This document shows, in pieces, positions 1 to 10,506 of a stretch of 64,000 nucleotides of DNA (positions are counted from its first letter, which is position 1; the number at the start of each line of letters is the position of its first letter). The notes beneath the pieces are model-generated. The model made no database searches. It was not told the DNA's origin and saw only the letters and a list, made by a program, of their open reading frames with translations. This DNA is from Taenia hydatigena. Lineage: Eukaryota > Platyhelminthes > Cestoda > Cyclophyllidea > Taeniidae. Where the stretch lies: positions 2,266,692 through 2,330,691 of the forward strand of contig JADWOT020000002.1 of NCBI GenBank assembly GCA_036345935.2. Direction: 5' to 3'. The position numbers were made by a program, and so were the translations under genes.

Positions 1-42
1 TTTGGCAAAGTCTCCCTCCTTACGACAGGTTATTACATTTAA

Positions 43-48
43 TTTATT
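43..48 (-). terminator. polyadenylation signal of the unidentified gene
   Basis: The plus strand reads TTTATT here, so the minus strand carries AATAAA about 75 bases past the stop codon at 122-124. It is the first such signal after that stop and suits the end of the multi-exon gene transcribed leftwards. Confidence 0.5.
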
Positions 49-121
49 TAAGGACCAAACGAGATGAGTCATCATGGAGGGCATCAAGGACAACGCTTGA
101 ATGGTAGCCACTTAAAATTTT

Positions 122-501
122 TTATTGGCAGGAAACTCTGATGCCAGTCATCCAGCCCTCCGCCATGTCAACAAAGACGATTCCTAGGTCTGCGTGACTT
201 CCAACAGTTTCACAATTAATGTGGGGGTTAAGTAGGGAACTCACGTCAAATATTTCTCGACTTTCAGCATCCTCATCACCGTCGACGCGATTGCCCTCCT
301 CGGAGCTGGAAGCAGTTTCACAAGAATCTTTGCTTAGGTCAGCCTGATCTCTTGATTGCGCTTCGGAGCCGTTATTAAGGCCTAAAAACAGGGAAACCAT
401 TTGTAAGGAATGATAAATGACAACTTCCGACCAGTAGTCTACCAAAGATGCATCGAAAACCGGTAGCAAAATCTTGAAGCCACCAAAAGGGATCGACATT
501 T
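122..501 (-). CDS. terminal exon of the unidentified gene
   Basis: The exon opens after a TACAG acceptor in phase 1 and runs 125 codons from the ATG at 499 to a TAA stop. The start of the segment (MSIPFGGFKILL) follows directly from the preceding exon, giving LDTDGK-MSIPF. A Ser/Asp/Glu-rich insert in the middle looks disordered. The final segment ends WMTGIRVSCQ. No domain recognised. Confidence 0.6.
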
Positions 502-3500
502 CTGTACTTTAATTATGCACTTCCAGTGCCAAGCACTTCCATCTGTATCTAGGAACTGGAACAAATTCCTCTTTGCTGAAGGGATGTAGAAATGATTGTC
601 ATCTGGGATGCCAAAATTGTTCGGAGTTAACTCAATCCTTATTGCATATGGCTCGGTGGCTGATTTGACGATTTTTTTAGGAGCGGAAGAAGGGAGCAGA
701 GTTCCAACGACGACCAAGTTGAAATTCTTTGAGGTGTTGTCGCAAAACCTACGGATGCCTCCTCTATTGATAAGACAGAAGCCTGCCTTCAATCCAGGAA
801 CAAATGGCCTTCATTACCAAGTTGAGAGATGTCCTTAAATATTGGGGAGATACCAAGACCAAATCCACTTCCACAGCAGGGGGCAGAAAGATCCTTAAGT
901 ATTTCAAATTTAGGTTAAAGTTCCCTTTAAGAACGATCTGAATAAATGACAGGAAAGAAGATCAGTTGATCCAGACTTCCGAGGCAATGAATTAAATTCA
1001 AGTCGGTTTTTTACCTCTTCGATAAAATAAAAAACCCAGACATCTTGATGACTTTTGGGCAGGGAGCAATTCAGTAGAATCATCTCAAAAATTTATAAAA
1101 CTCATCTTCACAAGCATAAACTCACTTTGCCGCTTTTTTGCCAGAAGCAAATTTCTCAAACACCTCAGAGAGAATTGACCTGAATTCACCTCCTTTCTTG
1201 CACAAGATGGAAAAATATTCCAAAAATACCGACTAATTTAATTGCCTGCACCATCTTCAATCCAATTCACTTCAAGTTGGCAGCATTCATGACAATTTTG
1301 CCAGATTCATACAATGTCTATCTCGGCCTGACTGATTTACAGAACCCGAGCCAATGCGAAAACAGAATCAAGAGTAAATAATGTGTGAAAATTATTCCCT
1401 CACACAGGAGAGAAAAAAACTGAGCAATAAATTGCATCAGCGCTGTGCCGAGTGACCCGTGAGACCCAGGCAACTCGTGTGATGTGTGTTGGTAAGATAG
1501 AGAGGGGCGAGAAGAGGGGGAAGGGAAAGGGGAGTGCGGATTTCAGCAATTCTACTAACAAGTAAAGACCTACTTTTCACGAGTGATCTTCGTGGTAGTA
1601 GGCCCAATCAACGCTGATCCAAACATGCTTCAAATCGGGAGGAGCCAGGAGTGTAGCAGTGTAAGCATGAATGTGTATGTGGTCAAGAATTGACCAAAAT
1701 TGGTGTTAGAGTGGAACCTCCCATTCAAACCCCCAACTAACGCACGTCCTGTTCATTATTATCGCTTCGAAAAAAAGTGTTTCATTTATTTCTTCTTTGA
1801 TCTGTTTCGCTCTGCTATCCGCGTTGTGCTTTGACCCACACCGAAACACACGACACATCCATGCCAGCGAAAAAGATTCAGTACTAGAGATCACCAGAGG
1901 ACGCTGGTACCACCGAAATGACCCATTTAAATGAAACCCAACAACACCATAAAGGCGTAATTAGTTCCCTTCCCTCCATGAACAAAAACAGCCTTATCAC
2001 TTTTGGGTCAGGCAACTTTGTTTGCAGCACACAATTTCATGAAGAGTACAAGGCAGGAAATTAGGGCGTCGCATCCGTGTATAGAGATGACGTTGGTAGC
2101 TAAAATGCCAAGCCTTGCTACCACAACTACCCACCTTACTCATCGTCAGCAGGAGGCCACACTGCGGCGTGATGACAGACACCGAGTACAGTGTGAGGTG
2201 TCTATGCGAGGCACAAATCTAGAGTGAGTCATGTGAAATGCCACAAAAAAGCAGTAAGGAAGGGAGGTTGCTGAAATCACCTTTACTTTTACACACAAAC
2301 TGAAGGGAACCCATGCTCTTTGATATCGAATGTAATCTGTTCCTTTTCCTTCCCTCTTCATCTAATCCAAGTTTAGGTTTGAAAAGTGAGAAGAGCCGCG
2401 GCTGAAAGTAAGGTAGAGCCAACACCCACCAAAAGATGCTCAACACTTTTCATGCTTAAGATAATGCGATCAAAATAATCTTGCAAATATCTTCGCAATC
2501 TCGGAAAAATGACATGAACCAACTTCAGCGATCTACACTATCCATGAATATAGAGACCCGAGGTGGTGAGCCATACCCTTGAAGGTACTTCACGCAGCTA
2601 CTCCTTTTCTTCAATGACCGAGGAGGATTAAAAATGCCAATTCACAAGACAAACGCGGCTTTTAGAGGCTCCATGCGTAGTATTTGCTGGATCCTCTCCA
2701 ATGATAAGGCTGAGAAGATTTTAGATTCTTTTTTAAGGATACTCAACCTTGAAGCACAGTAATCTGCAACCCGAATGTTTCCCTTATAGTGCCCAAATGA
2801 CAGTGCGGGCATTTGAGACTGGTATTCATGGAATCTGCTCCAAAAGTGAAGCAGTGTGGCCCTAAGACTTCATAAAAGAGTTTCATGGTAAGTGTGAAGG
2901 CTTTGGCAGCATTTACAAAGTTAAGACAATAGCTCACAGACCTAAAGTTACCGTTCCAGGAGTGATATTTCTTTAATTCACTTCAACAACGATGTGCAAT
3001 TCAGGCCTTACACTCCTTCAAATGGAACGCAGGGATGACGTCCTGAAATGGACATTTCTGACATTCGCTTCAACCGAAAGGCGTAATATCTCGATTACTT
3101 TAAAGGTTTTAGTGATAAGGACGGTATCAACAACGGCAGTTTAGTTATTGCTGCAGCACGAACGCGATTGAAGATTCTGGCCATCTCAAAAGAGATGAGG
3201 CTCCACGCATTCCACGTCACAGGAATCGTTCAATTTGTTGCCCCCGGTCCTCACTCTTCGTAATCTGCAATCATCCTTCCAACAGAGTTAAAATGAAATC
3301 TACAATCCCATCCGAACGACACTTGCTAGGCCTCGATACGATTTTCTGCAATTCGAGGAACTTGTTTGAGCTGATGAAATTGAGACCGATCTGAGAGCAC
3401 TATAATCCGCTAGATAGGTAGCTGGATAAGTTCTGATTCAACAATCGCATAAACTCCAGTACACCCTTCATCGGTTCAAAATAGCAGACAGATATTACAC

Positions 3501-6500
3501 ATCAAAGAATGCACAGAGGTGAAAGCACATCAATGGCTCACAAGTGAGATCGGATGCGGCCCTCTTGTGCTTCGTCAATTGATCACCTTTCTCCACGACC
3601 ATAGCCTTCTGTGTCTGCTTAGCTTTCGACGGTTCATTGTCTCTGGAAAAAAAAGAAATGAAAAAAAAGGGTAAGCAAGTAGAAAAAGAAGATCAGTGAT
3701 AAAACAACCAGACTCACTCCACTTCCGAGCAATTCAGACTGCCATTTGAACTGCCACTTTCCTCCTCCGCCTTGTTTTTGGCCTCCTTCACCACCTCGAT
3801 TGTGGATGAGGTGGTAGCCACTATCGTGGGGATAAACTCCACAGGATAGGGTTTCAATAACTTGAAAGGGCTACTTGGCGTCGAATGAGAGATGTTGTGC
3901 GCGTCTACCAGCCAAGCCATTTCCGTGGCAAAACGGAGCGAAGTCTTAACTCTGGAGGAGAAAAACAGCAAGATTGATAATCACCAATAAAATCTGCAAA
4001 TTAAAAAATACTCCCGAATAGACCCTAATGGCATAACTCGGACAACCATCTCTGCAGCACATAACATTCTTGCCGAAGCTACCAAGTTCGACCGACATTT
4101 GAAGCTCTGGTAGATGTGGAATATCACCCAACTTTAAGAGTCCATTCACAACTAGGCGTCAACGAAGATTAAGGTAGCACATGAACCCTATCGAAGTGGT
4201 ATTACTACCTCCAGATTTGGAAGGCATCAACTAGGCTTCCTTATTCTGTCACACTTTAAAGAACCGCGACCAATGCCCTGTTCCAATGACTCATGCAGAT
4301 AAGTAACAGCAGACGACACCAAGGACGGCGATGAAGTACGGTTACACTTGTAAAAAAAAACAAATCTCACACAAATAACAAGTTTTTTGGCCTGAGGATC
4401 ACAGGAATGTGACACATTACCACTAACAACAAAGTCATACAAGGTTGTCGCATTAACCCTTGGTCAAATCAACTATTCTAAATGTGATGCACGTAATTGC
4501 CGCAAAAATTGATATTCCAGGAAAAATAAAATTTACAACAGACGCAAACCAGGCAGGAAGTGTATGCCAATTAGACAAATTGTAGATACATAGTACCGCA
4601 CTTAAAGCCGCGTCATCTATTCTAAATGGGTGCCATAATAATGATGACGACAACAGCGACAATGACGCAAAACCCCTTGGCAGTTTCCTTCCATAACACA
4701 CTCTATATCTAGAAACAAACGGGTCCGACCCTAGCACCAGCTCCAGCCAACAGCCCTTTCACCTGTCACGTCTCCAATCCTCCACTGTCCACTCTGCGAC
4801 TTGTCACGCCATTGTCTACTGTTATCATGCTCTTGGTTTGGGAACGTTAGAGGACGGCAGGATGGACAAGCATTCGATACCATTTCCCTTTCACCATCTT
4901 CCTTAACCCTGATTGACCTGGCTACCCACTCAAAACGCAACTTCTCTCCCATCAATCGTAGGGGATGTAAAATGAGAGCATCAGTTGCCCTGACCTTAAT
5001 AAGACAGCGTTCAGGACAATCCATCGACTAACACTGCCTTTTTCACTCTTCAAGTCTTTCTGTAACAAATGAGTGGATCGTGGTTTCACTCACTGCTTCA
5101 ACAATTAGACCAATCATTCGTGAGCTTTGATGGCACCTTATAATCTACCTCACCCACATCAACCAGGCACAGGCTTCTGCCCACCACTTGCGAACTACGA
5201 GTGGTTGGTAAACGGTCAGTCGCATCAATGATGCGCGGCGACACGTCTTTCAGACGTATCAACAGTTGGGGGTGGAGCTACAGGTGATGGCACATGTGAA
5301 GGTGCTGACACAAGTGTACGTGTGAACATGTCACCCCGTCGCCACCCACCGTCAAAATTACTGCACACTCCTCACACACTTGTCTCCAAATGCCACCAAC
5401 AAGGCCACACCGCATCCCTCACTACTATGAACATGACAACAGCATATTCAGCGGCACATACCTTATGCATTGAGCCACCCTGCCCTCCGTACGCTACACT
5501 GTCTCCTTCTCCCATCCAAACCCACCCCCAATTCACCTCTTTACCGCTTACATCATTTCCGAGCCCCACTTTGTCCCACCACCCACTTTAACCTCAGAAA
5601 ATACCGCCCATCCACAGAGGAGACGAGCACGACAACGCTGTGACATACCACACCAGCAAATTGACGCACATCCATGCCCTACTAACGACCACGTGCACTA
5701 CACAAGTGCCAAGTCATTTGCAACGAAGCGCACCGATAATGGCACCAGCTTTGTGATCATTCAATCCCTCTCACTTACTGCACTCTTCCAACTCCGTGCG
5801 TCACCACGACACGCTCACTCAACTCCACATTCTCATCTCCGCCTCCTCTCCTCCACCTCTGTGATTCCACAAACAAGTTCACTTTGAGGCGCCTCACAGT
5901 CCCACCACCTCCTCTCTCCTCACTCCAATCACAATCTCTACGCCACACTTTACACACTCTTGCCACCTACATTGAGAACAAGATTGTCCCACACGAAATG
6001 GGAAATGATTTAAGCACTTAACCACTTTCAGAATTCACTCTTGGCTCTACGACAAGCCAGTCACGAGGATATCACACTTCCAATGTGTACCCTTGACAGT
6101 GTGGCTTCAGCTTTTCACACGTTCTTTCATATGCCCCTCCACAAGCACGAAATTCTTCGGAAGATTGAGGCAAAATTCCACCTTCCCTCAATAAAACACA
6201 ATGTTCCAACTACCACAGATGCAGCCTCCAAGTAGATCTATCCCTCAAACGTCCACAGCAATCACTAATCCACTTGATGCGCACTTTCCTCCACCGAATT
6301 CGGAGGTGATCCACCTACCAAGGTTGTCGGTTGGTTAATTGGCTAGCTTACGAGACCGGATTGGTTCTGTTCAAGAGAGAGAGAGGGAGAGAGAACACCC
6401 CATCCCTTGCACGCACTACTCATCTCAACGACCCCTTTTGTCTCCACGACGAATAGACGTCTCCTCTGTTAATCGATTTACGCCTAACGAAAACACTCTT

Positions 6501-9381
6501 CATAACCCCTTTACAGCCGCCTCAATCCACGCTCCCCGACGCTTTACTTCATCATTCCACTGAAAGCCTTCCACCTCCTCTGATATCCCTCTGTGTGCAC
6601 CCTCAATGCAATCACATTCAATAGCGCTTCTGCCTCACATCAGACACACACCACGTGATGCACGTATACAACACCGAACAACGTGGTTGTTGTCAAGTGC
6701 CTTTCTTCATGAAAGCTTGCAAACACCCACAAAACACCAAAATAGAAACTTCAACAGACTAACCAAGTGTCAGCAACAGGAGAACTCCACTTCACTCAGG
6801 GAACTTCTTAAGTCGGACTTGGACTAAATGAGGCTACACAGCAGGATCAGGCTAGACCATTTTGCCTTGAAAGCCACTCTTTACCTACTTTAAGCCTCAC
6901 AACTCCACAATATTCTCACAGAAGAGGACTTAAAAGCCGAAACCCTTCAAACTTATAGCGTGGACGTAGAAAGAGGGGAATATACTTACCGGTGGAAGAG
7001 GTAGGGAAGAAGAGACCGAGTAGGCCCATCGCATTGCAAGAAAAGGACAATGAGTTGGGGAAGGTAGAAATCGACCTCTTCTGTTCGATATTTAAACAAG
7101 CGCTTAGCTATTCAGAAATAACAAAAAGTTTGAGATCAAAAACCATTGGAGAAAGTACGAATAATAATACAATCATCTCAGCATAAATTTCAGGGCATGG
7201 TCAAAGGTTACCAGCAAATCTCATCACTCTAGGTATCCAACACGTTTGTTACTTGGGTGTCCGAAAAACCAATCAACACAACGGAATGCACTTCATCTCA
7301 GACTAGAAACATCCTGCTTCGATTTTATTCGTCTACAACCTAGCCAATCTGCTAGCAAAGCACGAATTCGTGCAGACGATTACAAAAAATCTTAACCTAG
7401 AGCTAGTTAGATCTAAAGGCACCTTAGCAAAGCAAGTCAAAGTGTTATGAGTTAGATTTCAACTCCGCCCACCACAAAGTATCCTCCCAACGAAACGCGG
7501 TTTCAAAAAGCCCTCGAACTAAAGTCCACCCAGTCAGCCTTTGAGGATGGATTTTAACAGCTATGCCTGGAAATCATTCAAGTCACTCAACTGAAGATCG
7601 TGACCGGGAGACAGTGGTTTTGGTGGAGTCCTGCCGTCATACAGTTCCGATTTTCATTTGACTATTTTCTGTGGGAGCCCCAGAATTCACCAAGACTTCA
7701 CTTTACCAACGAAAACACCAACTATCCAATTGTTCTTATGGTTACGATTTACGAGTATTTAGAATGCCAACTTTTTAGCCTAATGGACCGATTCAACGTC
7801 GTTGGCAGTGACAGTGCCATCCGTTTCGTCACTATATTCTGACCGCATGGAATAATGTTAAAAGGTTTATTAAAGTGAATGTAAATCAAAGAAGCTTTTG
7901 GATTTTTTTCCAGCCGCAAAGAATGTGTTGAGAGAATTTTTCGAAGAGATGACGACACAAAATCACGACATTAATGGAAACTGGGGCCTAGACACTTTTA
8001 ACGCAACTACGGCAAAGTCAGCGTGGATGATAACCTTGAGTGGCGGATTTGAGCTTTAAACTCTTTAATCTTTTTGGCATTACAGATTCAAGGAATGAGA
8101 ATTTTGGTCTCCTCCCAACAAGCAATCGAAACGTCAACTTTGTGCTATTTGGGAGACAGACCTGAACTAAGACCAAAGTAGTGATGGGTAAATTGGACGA
8201 GCTAAGGCATCTATAGCAGGGAGGAGGCTGAAAGAGGAGCCAGCCTCCTTTTGCGTGATGCACTAGGAAGAAGTAGTTGTGAGAAGTAAATAAGTTGGCA
8301 TCTGTACTTTTTGATCATGATATGAAAATTTAACAGCAGAGGACTCGCCCAACTCGAACAGCTTGCATTAACAGAGACATTAAGCGCCATCATAAACTAT
8401 TTGAAACATGGAATCGGTAAAGAAGCTTGCTGGTTAAACAGATTTAGATTTGACATAATTGGAAATGAAGGTCCCGAATTGTTGAGTGTTGGAACATTTT
8501 TCGACCTTCGAGTCACGGCAGAAAGCTTGAGACCATTGGTAGAAATATGAGAATTTAAGTCATCAGTTGCGGAAACCAGCCTGTTCATTACCTTCTACTA
8601 AAGTGCTTGAAACATCAAGCAACTATGGCTTTGGTTAGATAACTAGATGAAAGCGTGAGACACGTGAGCTATCTGTGTGACGTACAGGAGACAGAAATTG
8701 GCTTAGATCAAAGCTATGGTGGACAACGTAGGTGAGATGAAAGCGTTTTATGGTGAAAGGAAGCTAAAATGCTAAGTTATCTTGGGGCTGAGATCTACCA
8801 GGCATCAGGGCAGTCAAAACACTGGACACGAAGTCATTTGCTCCAACACAATCACCCCTCCACCTTAAGCCAACAATTATAAAATCATTTTGAAGGACTA
8901 GAGAACAGATAGTCATATATAGAACAACAAAGAAGAGCAATGGCTTTAAAATTGACCAAGAGTTTTCAAGTTGGAAACTAAAACGGGCAAGGGGAGAGTA
9001 AGGTATCGACAAATTTTCCAGGGGCAAAGGAATGAAATCGCTTCAAAACTCACCTAAGTAGTCCCAATCTTTTGATGCGGAGCGCTCATTAAGATAGTGC
9101 ACGGCATGATTGACGGAGAACACCGAACTGTTAATGAACCGCATAAGGGAAGAGAAGGATGGAGAATTCGAAAGGATGGGGGAGACTGGGTTTAATGTAG
9201 AATTCGCAAGAGCGGCCTGTCCCGGACAGGCCCGGCCGATCATCGATGGAGAGATTGGCAACTTTGGTAGTTGGACCTCCGTGTTCTGCTCATCTACCTC
9301 GTCTGATAAGGGTTTTAAAGGCTTGACAGAATGCAGAGAGTGCAAACTGTTCATAATGAGAAGAGGCGGAGCATGGTGTGC
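122..9381 (-). CDS. unidentified multi-exon protein, 3' part (gene-level entry)
   Basis: I chain six minus-strand exons: 9381-9054, 4151-4012, 3951/3944-3718, 2941-2748, 782-537 and 501-122. Most junctions have consensus sites and all join in compatible phase, giving roughly 500 residues ending in GIRVSCQ-stop. I do not recognise the family. The product has no obvious signal peptide or membrane segment. It has a Ser/Pro-rich N-terminal part, a middle part with LKCPHC (a CxxC pair) and an acidic Ser/Glu-rich stretch before the C-terminus. The N-terminus lies upstream of 9381 and was not found. A 2-kb repeat occupies the 4.9-kb intron between 9054 and 4151. The link across that intron rests only on phase (1 to 1), so two separate genes remain possible. 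Confidence 0.5.
502..536 (-). other. 35-nt intron
   Basis: Removing bases 536 to 502 (GTGCTTGG...TACAG on the minus strand) joins two open frames in phase 1 without a stop. Without removal the upstream frame still stays open into the next exon for a while, so the intron is inferred from the better downstream frame. Very short introns of this size are known in flatworms. Confidence 0.45.
537..782 (-). CDS. internal exon of the unidentified gene
   Basis: The 246-bp exon starts after a GGCAG acceptor in phase 1 and ends at GGAA|GTGCTT in phase 1. It encodes about 82 residues including RFCDNTSKNFNLVVVGTLL and IPDDNHFYIPSAKRNLFQF, which read as an ordered globular domain. Stop codons lie in this frame just upstream of the acceptor. 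Family not recognised. Confidence 0.6.
2748..2941 (-). CDS. internal exon of the unidentified gene
   Basis: The 194-bp exon starts after a CTTTAG acceptor in phase 2 and ends at CAAG|GTTGAG in phase 1; both phases fit its neighbours. It encodes about 65 residues with a LKCPHCHLG segment, whose CxxC pair could bind metal or be structural. The junction with the next exon reads ITVLQ-G-FCLINRGG. Confidence 0.5.
3718..3951 (-). CDS. internal exon of the unidentified gene
   Basis: The donor GTGGA|GTGAGT is a strong consensus site. The best acceptor (TTTTTCTCCTCCAG, exon from 3951) is phase 2, which clashes with the phase-0 donor of the exon upstream. A weaker AAG acceptor seven bases on (exon from 3944) restores phase. 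The encoded segment contains SLRFATEMAWLVDAHNI and LLKPYPVEFIPTIVATT, then a charged Lys/Glu/Ser-rich tail. Confidence 0.55.
4012..4151 (-). CDS. internal exon of the unidentified gene
   Basis: The exon starts after a CGCCTAG acceptor in phase 1 and ends either at GGGA|GTATTT (4012) or AGG|GTCTAT (4024), both phase 0. It encodes NGLLKLGDIPHLPELQ followed by FGKNVMCCRDGCPSYAIRV. Phase 1 matches the exon ending at 9054. Only this frame is open. Confidence 0.45.
5019..7009 (+). repeat. left arm of a 2-kb inverted repeat
   Basis: This stretch is repeated in reverse complement at 18830-20818 with only scattered differences (for example near 5034, 5055, 6174 and 6510). It has no long open frame, so it is either a non-autonomous mobile element or a segmental duplication. 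It contains a (GA)n tract near 6375-6395 and several short palindromes near 5219-5310. I found no convincing terminal inverted repeats, LTRs or target-site duplications at the ends. Similarity fades over about 10 bases at the inner end. Confidence 0.9.
8397..8977 (-). other. weak candidate exons in a large intron
   Basis: Two open stretches sit here on the minus strand. One starts after CCCGTTTTAG (8977, to about 8764); the other after AATGAACAG (8586, to 8397). Both read as plausible protein, but both need a phase-2 partner, whereas the exon at 9054 ends in phase 1 at its strong donor. They could be alternative exons or chance open frames. Confidence 0.2.
9054..9381 (-). CDS. internal exon, probably of the same unidentified gene
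   Basis: The boundaries are excellent: a long pyrimidine tract ending TTTTCCAG before 9381, and TTAG|GTGAGT at 9054. The 328-bp exon is phase 0 in and phase 1 out. It encodes 109 residues: a Ser/Pro/Leu-rich start, then SSVFSVNHAVHYLNERSA and SKDWDYL. It is the best-bounded exon in the left third of the window. No family recognised. Confidence 0.65.
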
Positions 9382-10212
9382 CTGGAAAACAAATGGAGTC
9401 AGTTGTAAGAGAAGGAACCACAACGCTGACTCGACACCCACAAAGAGGAAATAATAATCATGGCAAAAGAAATAAATTACCAGTGAGGTGAAAATGACAA
9501 AGGCACATCTGACCAGGAAAATTGTGAACATAGCTAATCCCAAGTGGACAAACAGCAATTTACAAATCTGACTTAAATATGAAAGATAAAAGCTGCAAGT
9601 GACGCATGTACATTAATTGGAGCAAAATTCACTCATATCAGAGGGATATTACTAACACACGAAAATACCAGCTTAAAAAACCACCGGATGGAGACCATAA
9701 AGTAAGGAAGAAACAAACCAGAATTGGGCTGAGTGAAATACTTAAACATGATGTACCATTATATGGTAGGAGACAGGCTCGTAGAAATGGAAATCCACAA
9801 ACACAGAAAACGGAACGCCAGCGGCTCTTAAACCAATGCCTTGAGAAAGCCGCGAATGAGGGGTGCTTTGTTCTAGCCGCGATTGGATTCTTTGTTTCAT
9901 TTTACAAGGTAAATGAAAATTTGTCAAAAATCACGTCGTATTCTACTTTTCGGTCACCTCCTGCAGTTTTTAAAATATTGGCTGGCTAGAAGCGATCAAG
10001 CGGAATTCACTTAAATTCGTGGAATAATTTCACCCCATTTTGATAAACCAGCGCGTATAACCACGCATATCCATTTACATAACTGTAGCTTACCAAAGAC
10101 AATTATTTGAATTCAATGAAAATTGATATTGTTATACTGTGCTTTATGGTGTAAGTCGAAGTTCCGTCGCACGTCCAAACGTCAGTTCGTGGTGAATAAC
10201 GTGTAGCACAGA

Positions 10213-10326
10213 TGTAATACTTATGTCCTTTAAATGTGCTTTGTAGGCCAGAAGCCGGACGACAATTCGAACCTGGTTGTAGAGCAGCGAGGTCACTCTC
10301 AAGAGCGCGACATATCCCCGTCCTGA
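10213..10326. repeat. 114-bp tandem repeat, copy 1
   Basis: This aligns without gaps over 114 bases to the copy starting 180 bases downstream; I count 26 mismatches (about 77% identity). The minus strand contains GGTTCGAATTG, close to a tRNA-gene B box. The most conserved block is AAATGTGCTTTGTAGGCCAG. Confidence 0.75.
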
Positions 10327-10392
10327 GCTCTTCTACAAAATTTCTCCGTACCCTCTCTCTTACCTATGATGAAGGTAAGAAGGAGAAACCCC

Positions 10393-10506
10393 TGTAATAC
10401 TTGCATTCCCTAAATGTGCTTTGTAGGCCAGAGGCGGGAAAACAATTTGTACCTCGTGGCGGAGCGGCGTGGAGACTCGCAAGAGCGTGACTCTTCCCCG
10501 GCCTGA
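10393..10506. repeat. 114-bp tandem repeat, copy 2
   Basis: This is the second copy of the ungapped 114-base unit, 180 bases after the first. The B-box-like segment is degenerate here (GGTACAAATTG on the minus strand). The lack of gaps at 77% identity suggests length was maintained while sequence drifted. Confidence 0.75.
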
